Shown here: positions 22,725 to 33,343 of the stretch, piece by piece
Layout of the letters: every line of letters starts with the position of its first letter
Position numbering within the stretch: the first letter of the stretch is position 1
Assembly: GCA_958496175.1 (NCBI GenBank)
Contig: OY292274.1
Location: 9,052,001-9,116,000 of the forward strand
Length of the DNA: 64,000 nt
DNA from: Sisyra terminalis
Taxonomy: Eukaryota > Arthropoda > Insecta > Neuroptera > Sisyridae
Direction of reading: 5' to 3'
Translations under genes and position numbers: made by a program
Notes under the pieces: generated by a model
Seen by the model: only the letters and a program-made list of their open reading frames with translations
Told to the model about the DNA's origin: nothing
The model's database searches: none

Positions 22725-23114
22725 ATGGATGATTTTGAATTGCTCAATGATCCAGAGGAAGAATTAATTCAACTTATAGAAATTATAAATCCTGAACAAC
22801 AATATAATGTAAGGCCAAGAATTGATCATTTTTAGAAATCGACAGAACAAAAATATTTCCAAAGATTTCGTTTTTCAAAACTTACGGTCGAATTTATATT
22901 ATTACAAATTGAAGAACAATGTGCAGTACTACACAATATAGTGGTAGACCGAATGGAAGAAAATTTTAACATCGATGAGAATTCGGGCATGGAAGACAAT
23001 ATTCTTCCAGAAGAACAGGAAAGAAATGTTGAAATTCATAATGATTTTTCTGCAGATCTTTTATTGATTATTTTAGGAATTTATTGCATCAATAAAACGT
23101 TTAACAATAAATAA
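22725..23114 (+). pseudogene. PIF/Harbinger transposase, middle deleted
   Basis: A 130-codon frame starts with ATG at 22725 and ends with TAA at 23112-23114, with one in-frame TAG (22833). It begins MDDFELLNDPEEELIQLIE and continues YNVRPRIDHF, EQKYFQRFRFSK and LTVEFILLQIEE, which is the N-terminal pattern of insect Harbinger transposases. It then jumps to CAVLHNIVVDRMEEN, which in full proteins lies near the C-terminus. The whole DDE nuclease core of roughly 200 residues is missing, yet the frame is kept across the junction. The deletion removes all activity, and movement would depend on a complete copy elsewhere. Confidence 0.85.
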
Positions 23115-23169
23115 TAGAATAAATATATATTTGTATTATGAAAATAAAAATGTGTTATTTAATAAAAGT

Positions 23170-23408
23170 TGTATAAAATTATACATTTTTTAGTTGTTTT
23201 ATCTTAATAAAAATTTCAATATCCGTAAGTTTCATTTTCTTACAATGCATTTTTTCTGCCCTCTTCTTTTTTTGATTAATATTATGAATTTTATTCATTA
23301 AAAGTTCATTCTAAGGTAAATTTTATCTAATTTTATAATTCAACAAACGAACTTCTTCATTATTGAAATTTGGAGCTTGGGTTCGTCTTTCTTAACTTCG
23401 TTAGACAT
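23170..23408 (-). pseudogene. Possible remnant of the Harbinger second (Myb/SANT) protein
   Basis: On the minus strand an ATG at 23408-23406 starts MSNEVKK. In a neighbouring frame RRTQAPNFNNEEVRLLNYK follows, which resembles the start of the Myb/SANT-like DNA-binding protein that accompanies Harbinger transposases. Lysine/arginine-rich coding (KKRRGQKK) lies further on. Several stops intervene. The orientation, opposite to the transposase within the same TIRs, is the usual arrangement. Evidence is suggestive only. Confidence 0.4.
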
Positions 23409-23935
23409 TCTAAATTATAAGTTATAAATTTGCAGAACGACGATTTTTATATTTCAAATTCAGTATAAAAGGCAACTACAAAACTTCATTTTTTTACACA
23501 AGAATGGTGTCTCTTTCTAACGCATGTGATATTGCTATCAATGTGTCTTTGTTTATCAATATATTGTTTCCTACACTGGCCTACACTGGCTTATCCATAA
23601 ACTGTCATTACTTTTCTATTCTTTTTTATAAGATATCGTGTAAACAGCTAACCGTAGGTTTGTTTTGGTTGAAAATACAGTTTTGATTTATCTTACAGAT
23701 AAAATGTTATCTAATAGATAATTATCATGGAGATAAAGCCTACCTATACTGAAGTGAAAATACCGAGCCTAAGTATAATAAAATAATTTTTTAGGTTCTG
23801 ATCGATTGATACAATCGATTGAACGTAGCTTCAACGTTTTAACAGCTTCGCAAGACGTCTTGCGAGCTAATTAACCAAATTATAACAAAGAATTAGCGGC
23901 ACCATACGAAACAGTTTTTTTGTAGACCTGTGTAA

Positions 23936-26339
23936 TTGTTTTGATTGGTAGCCCCAGAATTAAAATCAAAAGTATTTTCTTCTATGTAGAAATTGTAATT
24001 TGAACAAGAAGATGTTACTACTGTGGAAATACTTTACCATTGATTTTAAATCAATAGTAAATAGATATGTATAAGTAATTTGTGGGAGTCTATTATCTCG
24101 TAAGATTATGGGTACTATTAAATATAATAAAGAAGATTATAAGAAGTAAAAAAAGTATATTACTTGACAAATAACACAAAATTCACAAGAGAACACAGAA
24201 TGTTTGTGCTTCTTTATTCCTTTCATCAAATTCTCGAGTATTACAACAAATATTTGCATGAATTTATTACTATTACCTGACGTGCTTTTATTAAAATTTA
24301 GTATTTATAATGAATTTCCTTCTTTAATTATGTAGACTCGTACAAAAACGAAAATAAAATCGTCTAAAAATAAAATGATTTAAGCTATGAGCCGAAAATG
24401 TTGAGCTGTAAAAAGCACAATGGAATTACGAGGCAAAATTGAAAACAATATTCCAAACAAGTAATAATTTAAATGAATGACAATGAGTTTCACTAAAATA
24501 CAACACTAGTAGCGAATGGAAAAAATTGATATTAAATTTAAAACTTTAATTTCCTGTTTTCATCTGAATCGAAATTTCAATTCGTATTCTAATTATTTTC
24601 GTATAATGATGATTATGGAAATTGTATACGTGACTTCAACTCTATATTGTTTTTGACGATGAAGTGAACAAGGAATGTAATTGAGGGTGCACTCAAGAAG
24701 GATAATCGTATTTAATCAGAATGGAAATGGGGTTTATTAACAGGACTGATACTTGAACACGGTTCTGATCCCACTTCACTTAATACAAGTACAAATGAGT
24801 CCACTAAAAATTTAAATTCAATTAAACATTTTGTAATTGTAAACATTTCGTTAAAATGTATATAAAAACGTGATTAACAAAGCTGGGATCTTGAGTTTTT
24901 GCATTGCAAGAACTAATACTTATCTTGCGAAATTATGATTTTTTTATGTATTCCGTCTGGCTTACGGTAATTTCAGCTCAAGCTCTATATTAAAATATTA
25001 AAGTCATTGAATATATTTAAATATATCTTTATAAAACAGCAAGTTATTTTTTTGCCACCTAAATTACCAAATTTTTTTCATAAAAATTTGAACGAATAAT
25101 TTTTCATTTTATCCCCGAAAAATGCGTACAAATTTAGCATTCGTATTCAGTGTGGGATAAATTTGAATTTGTGGTCGACAGCTGAACAATACCTTGACAA
25201 GAGTCAAGAACAATTTTAACGTTTAAAACATAAATTTGATTTTGAATACGTTATGTGAATAATAATTGCAAACTATGCGAGGTGGATAAATTTTAATAGT
25301 GTCTAAGATGAAAGTCTTGGGGGACAAATCTTCATCACTTTTCTACACAATATGTTAAGAAACAATTAATTAGAACCTGAGGAAATGAAAACTTCATAAA
25401 AGCAGGTGTGGTAGTCTTGTTTCTACTTGAATATAATGAAATTTAATAATTTTTAGGAAAATGTTCTTTTTTAATTAACTTCATTTGCATTAACATTTAC
25501 TTGGAGTGTTTATCGTGAATGCGTTAATGTTTTTGAAAAGTTTCAATTAAAAATCATGAAACTACAAAGTACTGGGTGTAATATGTACTACCACGTTTTT
25601 TGTTTACTAATTAAAACATTTCCAACTATAAATTCCCTCTAAATCATTAATAATAAAATTACCCATCGTTCCAAGAATATACAAAAATAAAAAAATGGGT
25701 TGATTGAAGAATGCATGGAATTATTTCTACCAATATATGTTAAGATGTTCTCATGGTATCAGTTATGCTTTTGAAGTGACTTCTTCCGATTGAAATTTTT
25801 ATTTATGAAAGTTAAACGATTTTGAACAACTTTTCTTAGGTGAATTTACAATCTACGATCAGTTCAAATGACTTTATTTGAAATTACGGTTTTATTCCCA
25901 AAACTGATCATTGTTGCGCTACAAAACTTTCAGAGAACTATTAATTGTGCTTAATTTATTTTTTATACTTTCATCTTATTACCAATACTTTTTCTATATA
26001 AATAGTTTTCATATAAGTTCTTTTATAAATGGAAACTTTTCGTTTTCTGTTTAGTTTTCGTTTCAATTCGCGCTAAAATTGGCTTTGATAAAAATTTAGC
26101 GGTAAAGAAAAATTAGATATTGCTTGTGGTGAAATCACTCCGGAGAGTTTAGGATTCCCCCCCCTTCCCAAAAATAATCACATAGTAAATATCGACGTTA
26201 GAACATCGATATTTTTAAAAATAAAACATCGAAGGTAATGAACGATAAATTGTTCTTTTTATGACTTTTACCATAATTTAAATAACTTTATATAAAATTC
26301 CTGGTTACTCTCATCCATGGTGTGGTAAATAATTAATTA
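23936..26339. other. Unassigned AT-rich sequence
   Basis: About 2.4 kb without recognisable genes or repeats. The sequence is less repetitive than its neighbours and may be ordinary intergenic or intronic DNA. Confidence 0.4.
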
Positions 26340-26935
26340 TGTTCTTGGGAACTTGAATTTAAATAATAAGACGTTATTTTTAAAATTATCTCAACGTTTC
26401 GTTGGTATTTATTTCTAACTTCTTCAGGAGAAACATAATAACAATAACAACTAAATAACTAATAACTAAAACATAATAACAATGCATGTTGTTCAAAGCC
26501 AAATAACACAAATTAATTTTTGCTGTTCAGTATAAAACTAAGATAAAAATTCATAAATACATTCATAAATACAAAAAAACATAAAATAATTATACTTACA
26601 ATTATATAAAATATTTCTTGTTTAATAAAATACTTTACTATAAAAATGTAAACTTCATCAGCTTATAATTTAATGTCATTGACAAATATGAACACTTTTA
26701 AATATTTCCCTTATAATTAAACATATAGAAACCTAAACACGTAACAACAATTGAGATTCTAGTGTGTCCACTTGAACGTCCGTGCTGGGTCCGCAGTTTC
26801 TCGTTCGGGCCACCGGCTTTGCTTTTTCGCCCTCTACCGGAAACTCAAATCGGAGGAACTACACTTGCGGTGCTAAATTTCAATTTTGACGCCACAATGC
26901 CAAAATTAATAGCCCAGAAAATTACAAACTAATTC
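26340..26935 (-). repeat. Probable retroelement fragment with hammerhead-like motif and GC-rich block
   Basis: On the minus strand a GC-rich block (CCGGTAGAGGGCG, AGCCGGTGGCCCG, GCGGACCCAGCACGG; 26765-26860) stands out in AT-rich DNA. About 350 bases downstream on the same strand is CTGAAGAAGTTAG ... CCAACGAAACGTTG (26385-26432), related to the motif at 61140, 55720 and 50037. I infer one element, but its ends are not defined and there is no coding sequence I can name. Confidence 0.35.
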
Positions 26936-27620
26936 GTAGATTAATCAAAAATATAAAAGAGAATAACACGTTACCAGGCAGGGACTTGTATGATAACTAC
27001 TTGTACTTTCAACAAAAATTTTAATTAATAAATATATAACCTTTGAGTCACCTTTCATATTAAAAATTGTATTTGTCTTATCAGAACTACAAATTTTGTT
27101 CTTTAGTTAGATTAAATTAATGCAATATTATGCGTAGTCAGTATGCATTCCTACCCATTTCAAGTACTTGGCTATTTTATACTTCAATCCACAATAGTTT
27201 ATATATATATTTAAAAGAATGGTATTTTTTTGAAATTATCCAATGCAATATTTAAATTAATGCATAAAAAGTCGGTTGATAGATTATGTTTTTCTATATA
27301 TGAATAAATAATCAGTTTCAATATTATAGATATAAATGGGCAAATTAAATATCCAATTACTACTGTATTAATTTAATTTTTAATATGTTTCTATGTGTAC
27401 ATCTTGTAGGTATACACAATTGACCATTTAGAAAAATTGTATGTATATGCAGTAAATTATTTAATCATATCACACATGATAGTTTATGAATACAATTCAC
27501 TATTATATGGTAAATGTTTTAAATTATTATTTTGGAACAAGTGACCCTTTCTGTATTGATAAACATTTAATTAAAATGTGTAAAACACAAATTTGTGATA
27601 GTAGTCAATTGTATATTATA
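26936..27620. other. Unassigned AT-rich sequence
   Basis: Nothing recognised. Confidence 0.4.
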
Positions 27621-29105
27621 CTAGCTGATCCCCGCGTCTTCGTCTGCGTAGCGTAGGTGTACATTATATCCTCTTTTTAGATTAGCTATTTTTGCTTTTG
27701 GTATATGAAAATTTCTATTTTCCTTTTTTGTTTTACGAAAAACATAATCATACTCAAAAACACTATTTTGTTAACTTTAAAAAGACACATTTAATAAACT
27801 GTTGCTTAAAAATAAAATATTTGTATGTAATGATCAATTAATTTTCAAAACATATTTAAAATATCTAAAAAGATTATATTCAATTGCGTATGCCTACCGT
27901 GAACCAAATAATCCATAAATCAATCAGTATCTATGCATAGAAAATATCGTCAAGTTCGATAAAGTTAATCATAATTATGACTTAAAACAGTAAAAAGTTA
28001 TCAAAACACTCGCGTTCAAAAATAACAGAAGTAAAGGGTCTAGATTTAGAATATAAGCAGAAATCCCTTTTCATTGTCTCGACTCCCGATTAAATCTTTT
28101 TCTCAAAACTATTTCACTATTGCAATGTACAAACCTACCGCGAAATTACAATTTGTTCAATTGCACGGAACCCAGTTCATCCATAATCAAGTATAACCAT
28201 TGTGTATCTATGCACTTATTATTAAAATATCTGAATTTCAACTATATAATTAAACCATTTTCTTTTAGTTCGCCGAATTTCTCGCTACATGATATTCGCT
28301 CCCTAATTTATTTATTTGTGAATACGTATTTCGGATTTTCAGTTTTACAATAAGTGACAGCCAAAAAACTGAATGCTCACTTATAAACTTAACTTAACCA
28401 TTTTCAGATATATCTATCAGAGTTTAAATTTTTAAGCAGACCCTAGGGTTTTGTTTCTAGTATTAAACCAACTTTTTTTTGTAATAAAGGGTAATAACGT
28501 TTCGTTTATGACGATACTGTGACTATGAAATTTGAAATTTCGATTGATTATTAGACGTTATGCCGTACAAACTTTGCCACCATTTTTCACTCTTTTATAG
28601 GAGAAATTAGCAAAAAAACCTTTCTTATTATATATCTGCATCGTATAAGAAAAACCCTTTCCAAATTTCATCGACACGCATGTACACCTATATTTGAAAA
28701 TACAATGTAAAACGAAAAAAAATATAACCTTTATTTTGATTATCATGACTAAAAAGCTATCCTATATCGCACATTTGGACGTTGTGCATACAAAATTGTT
28801 GGAAACAGGTGGAAAGCGTGGAAGTAAACTCGAATATTTTATTTATTTACAAACAAAATAATTTCCAAATTGTTCTTAATACCGAAGAAATTTTAGTATG
28901 GAAGATTTTATATTTTAATTGATAATGAAATGTATGATAAAAATTTGCTCCTTTAATGCTTTTCAGCAGAATATACAACTGCTCCAGGGCACAATTATTG
29001 GTCCATAAACTTTGACTGTTGAAATAGACTTTGATTGTTGAAAAACAAACAAAAATTAAAAACCGCCTCTTTGGTATTTGGTATAAGTACCTACTACATA
29101 AAATT
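27621..29105 (-). mobile_element. Helitron-like element, 5'-truncated
   Basis: The 3' end CTAGCTGATCCCCGCGTCTTC is at 27621. Similarity to the other copies stops near 29100, after GTATAAGTACCTACTACATA, where unrelated AT-rich sequence and then a foldback begin. The frames at 28120-28353 (+) and 28558-28746 (-) lie in shared repeat sequence. The latter matches the frame seen at 13882-14070 and shows decay, not selection. Confidence 0.7.
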
Positions 29106-29135
29106 TTATAATAATAATATCAGTAATATCATATT

Positions 29136-29366
29136 ACGGGTAATTGAAAATATAGTTAAATCAATTTTAACAATTATTGATTTGCTACGTTTCGTCTTTA
29201 TTCTTAAGACTTAATAAAGCTCTCAACAATGTCTAAATGATCGTCATAGGAATTTTTAAACTTTGACGATCATTTAGACATTGTTGAGAGCTTTATTTAG
29301 TCTTAAGAATAAAGACAAATCAATAATTGTTTAAATTGATTTAACTGTGTTTTCAATTACCCGTGA
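29136..29366. mobile_element. Foldback made of two inverted Penelope-type termini
   Basis: ACGGGTAATTGAAAA at 29136 is mirrored by TTTTCAATTACCCGT ending at about 29364, and the arms pair over about 105 bases around a 10-15-base centre (about 29254-29263). The arm sequence (GTTTAAATTGATTTAACT, TCAATAATTG, CAATTACCCGTG) also occurs once at 46790-46884, directly after the Penelope-like element. I infer that the arms are Penelope termini. The left arm keeps GAAACGTAGC (read on the minus strand); the right arm has lost it. Confidence 0.65.
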
Positions 29367-29384
29367 TTACATAAAAACATTAGC

Positions 29385-29851
29385 TGTGAAAAATAACAGA
29401 AACTTTTATAGAGATAAGTTATAGAATAAAAAATTGCTCCACAAAAAATGTTCTATAAAATTTTCTCATAAAATTGATGGTTGCGTCAAAAATTGAAAAA
29501 ATATTAAAATTTCTCTTTAGTTCAACTTTGACCTCGAATAACTTTTGAAGGAATAAATATATCAAAAATTTGTACGGGACCTTTTTTGTAGATCGTTCAA
29601 TTTTCTACAAGAATATACCTTGGTCATTCCGAAATATTGTCACCAACGTGAGCTATAAAATTCCAAAGTGCAAAAGAATATTGTTCCCATGTTATTTAAA
29701 TGGAAAATCGAAATTTGCGATGCGGCACCTCATAATATTAATATTAAAGGCTTAAACTTTCACAGGATTTTTTTTTATCATTCCCAACAATATTGTCGAT
29801 ATAATTGAGAAAAAAAAATCTTTATTTTTTTTGAATCAGTCTACGGTACAG
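29385..29851 (-). mobile_element. Half copy of the TAGACTGATTC foldback family
   Basis: The sequence from AACTTTTATAGAGATAAG to TTTTTTGAATCAGTCTA repeats the right arm of the complete foldback at 48132-49166 with minor changes. The other arm is absent. The frame 29570-29755 is part of the arm and not a gene. Confidence 0.7.
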
Positions 29852-31430
29852 TAAATAAATTATTTTCAAAATTAGGCAATATATGTTTTTAAACTCGAAT
29901 AATTTATTTAAATAATGTTTTGAGTTTAAAAAAAGCTTCTTTTATGCATACGATCAGGTTTATAAAGGATTTTCTATAAGAACATTTACCTTTTAAAATC
30001 TCTCTGAACGGAAATAAAATGAGTCCATCAATTACCGTAAGCCCAATTAGGACAAAGAGTGATGCTTACGTTATGTTAAGGGAGACGAAAGCGGCAAGAT
30101 TCACTGACCCGTTGGTCACTAATGTTTATCATCATTAACAAACTCACGTCCAGCATTCATTATTCACGAAGAATCGCCTCTGCCACTCTACACAAATATT
30201 CCCGACTTATGCTTTACTTAACAAACAGTGTAATATAATCAGCCCAGCATTCTCGTATTTTATTAATAATTGCTTCGGACATATTTTGTTTAAACTAACC
30301 AGGTATACACCTAGTTTGCTAATTATTTTCACGAGATACGTGCCTTACGTAATTTTTTTTTGTTCAGATTTTTTTTTTTCATTATTAATAAACTCAATTT
30401 AACTGGCCACCGCGAAAACTCTGGTTTTGGAAATCCGTTAACTTTCAACTCAGATTTCTAATTAGTTCATGTGAGTTTGTTTGGTTGCGGAAAATGTTGA
30501 CTGGAATAAAATAATTGCGGTGGATGCAGTGATGGTGGAGGAATTTGGCCGGGCAAAGGAAACTAAATCGGAAGAAATTAATGGCAAAACTTGTGCATTG
30601 AGAAGTTCAAGTTTGGCTGCTGCACTGCTTAACAATGTTTGTTAACACATTAACTCTTGTGTAATGTAGGTGGTACGCGGTCATTCAATGTTTGCGAAAC
30701 AAAATAATGAAATTACTTCTTTCACAACTTTTAAGGTAGATATCAAACAAGATTTTGTTATTAGCGATTCAATTATTTCATCGAAAAGATTTTAGTTTTT
30801 AATATTTTGCCCAGTATTTGAAGTCTTTTTTTTTCACTTCATTTTCGAACCCAGCGGTTCATCTATTATTCGTATGAAAACTTATCGTAAACACATAACA
30901 AGAATCAGAAATTAAATAATTTTCGATGAATTTAGAAGCGAATTTCATTTGATATCCTCAATCACCTATCGATCTATATAAGCTCATTTTGAAGTAGAAT
31001 TTATCAAAGATTGTGACAACAAAATAGTTTAAATGATAAGTTTTTTTTTGTTAGATGTTTTGCAGTCATAGAAAAAATATCTTTAAATAAATATTGCTTG
31101 TAAATATATTTTTGTAATTCCCAAAGAATTTAATTCTATTTAAATGAGTATAAGGTGATTTATATGCTACGCAGGTAAACCAAAAAGAACTTGTTATTTT
31201 TTGGAGATATAGATTATTTTCTAATTTACCAGTGCTTAGTGTGACATAATGCCGCACTATGCGAGCCTTAAATTGGAACAAATTAATTCCTAAGTGCAAC
31301 GGTAGACTGCATGAGAGTTGGTTTAGTGGTAGAAAAATTGAGCTCGACAAATTTTGTCAACCTTTAATGGAATATTAAATAATGAAATTGCGTTATCGTC
31401 AACTATTTTAATTAATTCTTAACTTCACTA
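29852..31430. other. Non-repeat sequence, partly GC-richer
   Basis: 30020-30680 has more balanced composition than anything nearby and looks like single-copy DNA (for example GACCCGTTGGTCACTAATG, GGCCACCGCGAAAACTC). No frame longer than a few dozen codons is open. It could be conserved non-coding or regulatory DNA. The minus frame 31066-31350 has no recognisable content. Confidence 0.3.
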
Positions 31431-31600
31431 CATAGTATAAAACAAAGTCGCTTTTTCTGTCCCTATATCCCTTTGTGCGCTTAAATCTTTAAAATTACAC
31501 AACGGATTTCGATGAGGTTTTTTTTAATAGATAGAGTGATTCAAGAGGAAGGTTTATATGTATAATAACATCCATTAAATAGTGGAGAAATACTGTTAAT

Positions 31601-31885
31601 AGACAATTTTAAAGATACCAAAAAATATGACATTTTGAAATTTAATTGTTTAGATCAGAGAAGAGAGACTCTTCTCTGGTGCACATGCGCGACAATTAGT
31701 TAGATAAGGATGCTGAATATTAGCTGCATGTGTTTTTTGAGCCACTGCGCAAACTCCGATAAATGGTATTCAGCATCCTTATCTAACTAACGGTCGCGCA
31801 TCTGAACCAGAGAAGAGTCTCTCTTCTCTGATCTAAACAATTAAATTTCAAAATGTCATATTTTTTGGTATCTTTAAAATTGTCT
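31601..31885. mobile_element. 285-bp foldback MITE with near-perfect arms
   Basis: AGACAATTTTAAAGATACC at 31601 is mirrored by GGTATCTTTAAAATTGTCT ending at 31885. About 115-130 bases of each arm pair almost perfectly, including a GC-rich part (GATGCTGAATA / TATTCAGCATC). Each arm also contains a small palindrome of its own (AGAGAAGAG ... CTCTTCTCT). The spacer is about 40 bases. A transcript would form a long hairpin. Confidence 0.8.
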
Positions 31886-31999
31886 GCCACTACTGGCCAC
31901 TACGTTAATTGCGCGATAATCATTTAATAGATACAAAATTTAATAGATTTAATAGGATCGACTTTAATCATTTTTTCAGTGAGTGACAATGGCTACATA

Positions 32000-33306
32000 C
32001 AAAGTGTCTCAAAAGAAATGTCATATTTAAAACTATAATTTAAAAAAAAGGAAGGAGTTTATTGAAAAAATATTTATTGCATATTAAAATACATTGTTTG
32101 GGAATTTATTTCTTAAAATGACATCGTCCAAATGTAAACCGTTGCGTTCACGGCGTTCCTTTAATCGAGTACTAAAACTACCTATGACGGCTCGGCAGGT
32201 ATTCTCCGTGATGGCTGCGATTTCGTGACGAATATTTTCTTTTAATTGTGCGAGGGAAGTCGGTTTGTTAGTGTAAACTTTGAATTTGGCATAACCCCAC
32301 AGGAAAAAGTCCATGGGTTGTCAAATCGGGACTGCATGGAGGCCAACTTATGTCACCTCTCCTGGAGATCAACTTGCCAGGAAAAATTTCACAAACTCTT
32401 GGCAAAGACCTGTTGGACATGTGTGAAGTTGCTCTGTCCTGCTGGAACCATGTTCTTTGGTTATAACCCGGAAAGTTTTGCAGCTCAAGCACGAAAAAGT
32501 GGTCTAACATCTCCACATAACGCTCTGAATCAACTGTAACTGTGCGTCCTCTTCCATCTTCGAAAAAGTAAGGGCCGATAATTCCTCTCGCCGACATTGC
32601 GGCCCATACGGTGACTTTAGGTTAATGTAGGGGTGTCTGATGTTTTTTTTTGGGTTGGTTTCACTCCAGTAGTGGCAATTTTGTTTGTTTACATTTCCTC
32701 TTAGATGAAAATGGGCTTCATCCAAAAACAAGATGTTGTTAAACGTTGGAAAGCGCTCAATCATCTGGTTTACGAAGTCAAGCCTCTGACCAGCATCCTG
32801 AGGCTTTAATTCTTGCACCAACTGAATTTTGTACGGGTGAAGTTTTAAATCTTTATGCAAAATGCGGCATCAGGACGATCTGTGCACGTTTAAGGCTACA
32901 GCATGCCTCCGAATCGAAAGGTTCGGATCGTCCCGAATAGACTGGGCGACACTGTCTATGTTTTTGACCGTTCTCGAAGATCTTGGACGTCTGGAATTTC
33001 GGTTTATCCAGTGTTAAACCGGTCTCTTCAAACTTCCTGACCCATCTTGGAATGAGTCGAGTGATTGGCGCATTATTTAAGTGACGAATATGTCGAATGG
33101 TGCAGAATTTTCTACGCGCTACAGTCGCCGAATCACCGTTTTCATAAAACTCGCGTATGCACAACGCACGGTCCGCTCCCGAAAAACGCTTCATAGTGAC
33201 TAAATTCCCAAAATCCAGGCTACCGATTGACCCCTCCCGCGTGTCTCTCAGAATAGTTGCGTTCACGCAATAATCAAAACAAATGTGAACTTTCTTTTGA
33301 GACCTG
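32000..33306 (-). mobile_element. mariner/Tc1-type element, 1.3 kb, nested in a Helitron
   Basis: The ends CAAAGTGTCTCAAAAGAAA (32000) and, inverted, CAGGTCTCAAAAGAAAG (33306) are flanked by TA on each side (31998-31999, 33307-33308). Closing the gap restores GGCTACA-TA-TTTTATACCCG of the host Helitron. It carries a transposase on the minus strand. Confidence 0.85.
32084..33194 (-). pseudogene. mariner/Tc1 (DDE) transposase, frameshifted
   Basis: The likely start is ATG at 33194 (MKRFSGADRALCIREFYENG), opening a helix-turn-helix region (ARRKFC, ITRLIPRWVRKFEETG) of the type found at the N-terminus of these insect transposases. The catalytic part follows in other frames: FLDEAHFHLRGNVNKQ (first Asp, about 32740), WFQQDRATSH (second Asp, about 32450; usual form QQDGAT) and SPDL, then DFFLWGYAKFKVYTNKP (third acidic residue, about 32310). 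About 370 codons are covered, close to full length. At least three frameshifts, near 32860, 32590 and 32310, make it inactive. The plus-strand frames here are shadows. Confidence 0.88.
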
Positions 33307-33343
33307 TATTTTATACCCGTGCGAAGCCGGAGCGGGTCGCTAG

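Larger units (their letters stand above)
22308..23769 (+). mobile_element. PIF/Harbinger element, internally deleted, nested
   Basis: The ends GGACCGGTATTTTCACATCA (22308) and, inverted, GGCTCGGTATTTTCACTTCA (23769) form TIRs with three mismatches in 20. TAA flanks both sides (22305-22307, 23770-23772), the TWA-type duplication typical of PIF/Harbinger. It contains a shortened transposase frame on the plus strand and probable remains of the second, Myb/SANT-type gene on the minus strand. The frame at 23504-23686 is not supported as a gene. Confidence 0.85.
21138..23932. mobile_element. TIR transposon carrying an uncharacterised conserved protein family
   Basis: The left end CACAGGTCTACAA (21138-21150) is matched by its exact reverse complement at 23920-23932, and the subterminal GGTGCCGCTAA also recurs in inverted form (21161 and about 23893). 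TAA flanks both ends (21135-21137 and 23933-23935), as a 3-bp target duplication. The element holds a broken minus-strand gene (21325-22245) and is itself interrupted by a complete PIF/Harbinger element (22308-23769). Without that insertion it would be about 1.33 kb. The TAA duplication would fit PIF/Harbinger-like chemistry, but the end sequence is unlike the nested Harbinger's. Confidence 0.75.
31433..33343 (+). mobile_element. Helitron-like element (CCCGTGCGAAGCCGG family) with two nested insertions
   Basis: The 5' part (AACAAAGTCGCTTTTTCTG, GGATTTCGATGAGG, GATAGAGTGATTCAAGAGG) and the 3' end (ATACCCGTGCGAAGCCGG, GCGGGTCGCTAG at 33343) belong to a family widespread in insects. The middle has been invaded by a 285-bp foldback (31601-31885) and a mariner/Tc1 element (32000-33306). 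Removing both leaves about 0.3 kb of Helitron. No protein is encoded. Confidence 0.7.

Noticed and set aside
32246..32940. Plus-strand frames of 97 and 64 codons
   Set aside because: They are antisense shadows of the mariner/Tc1 transposase.
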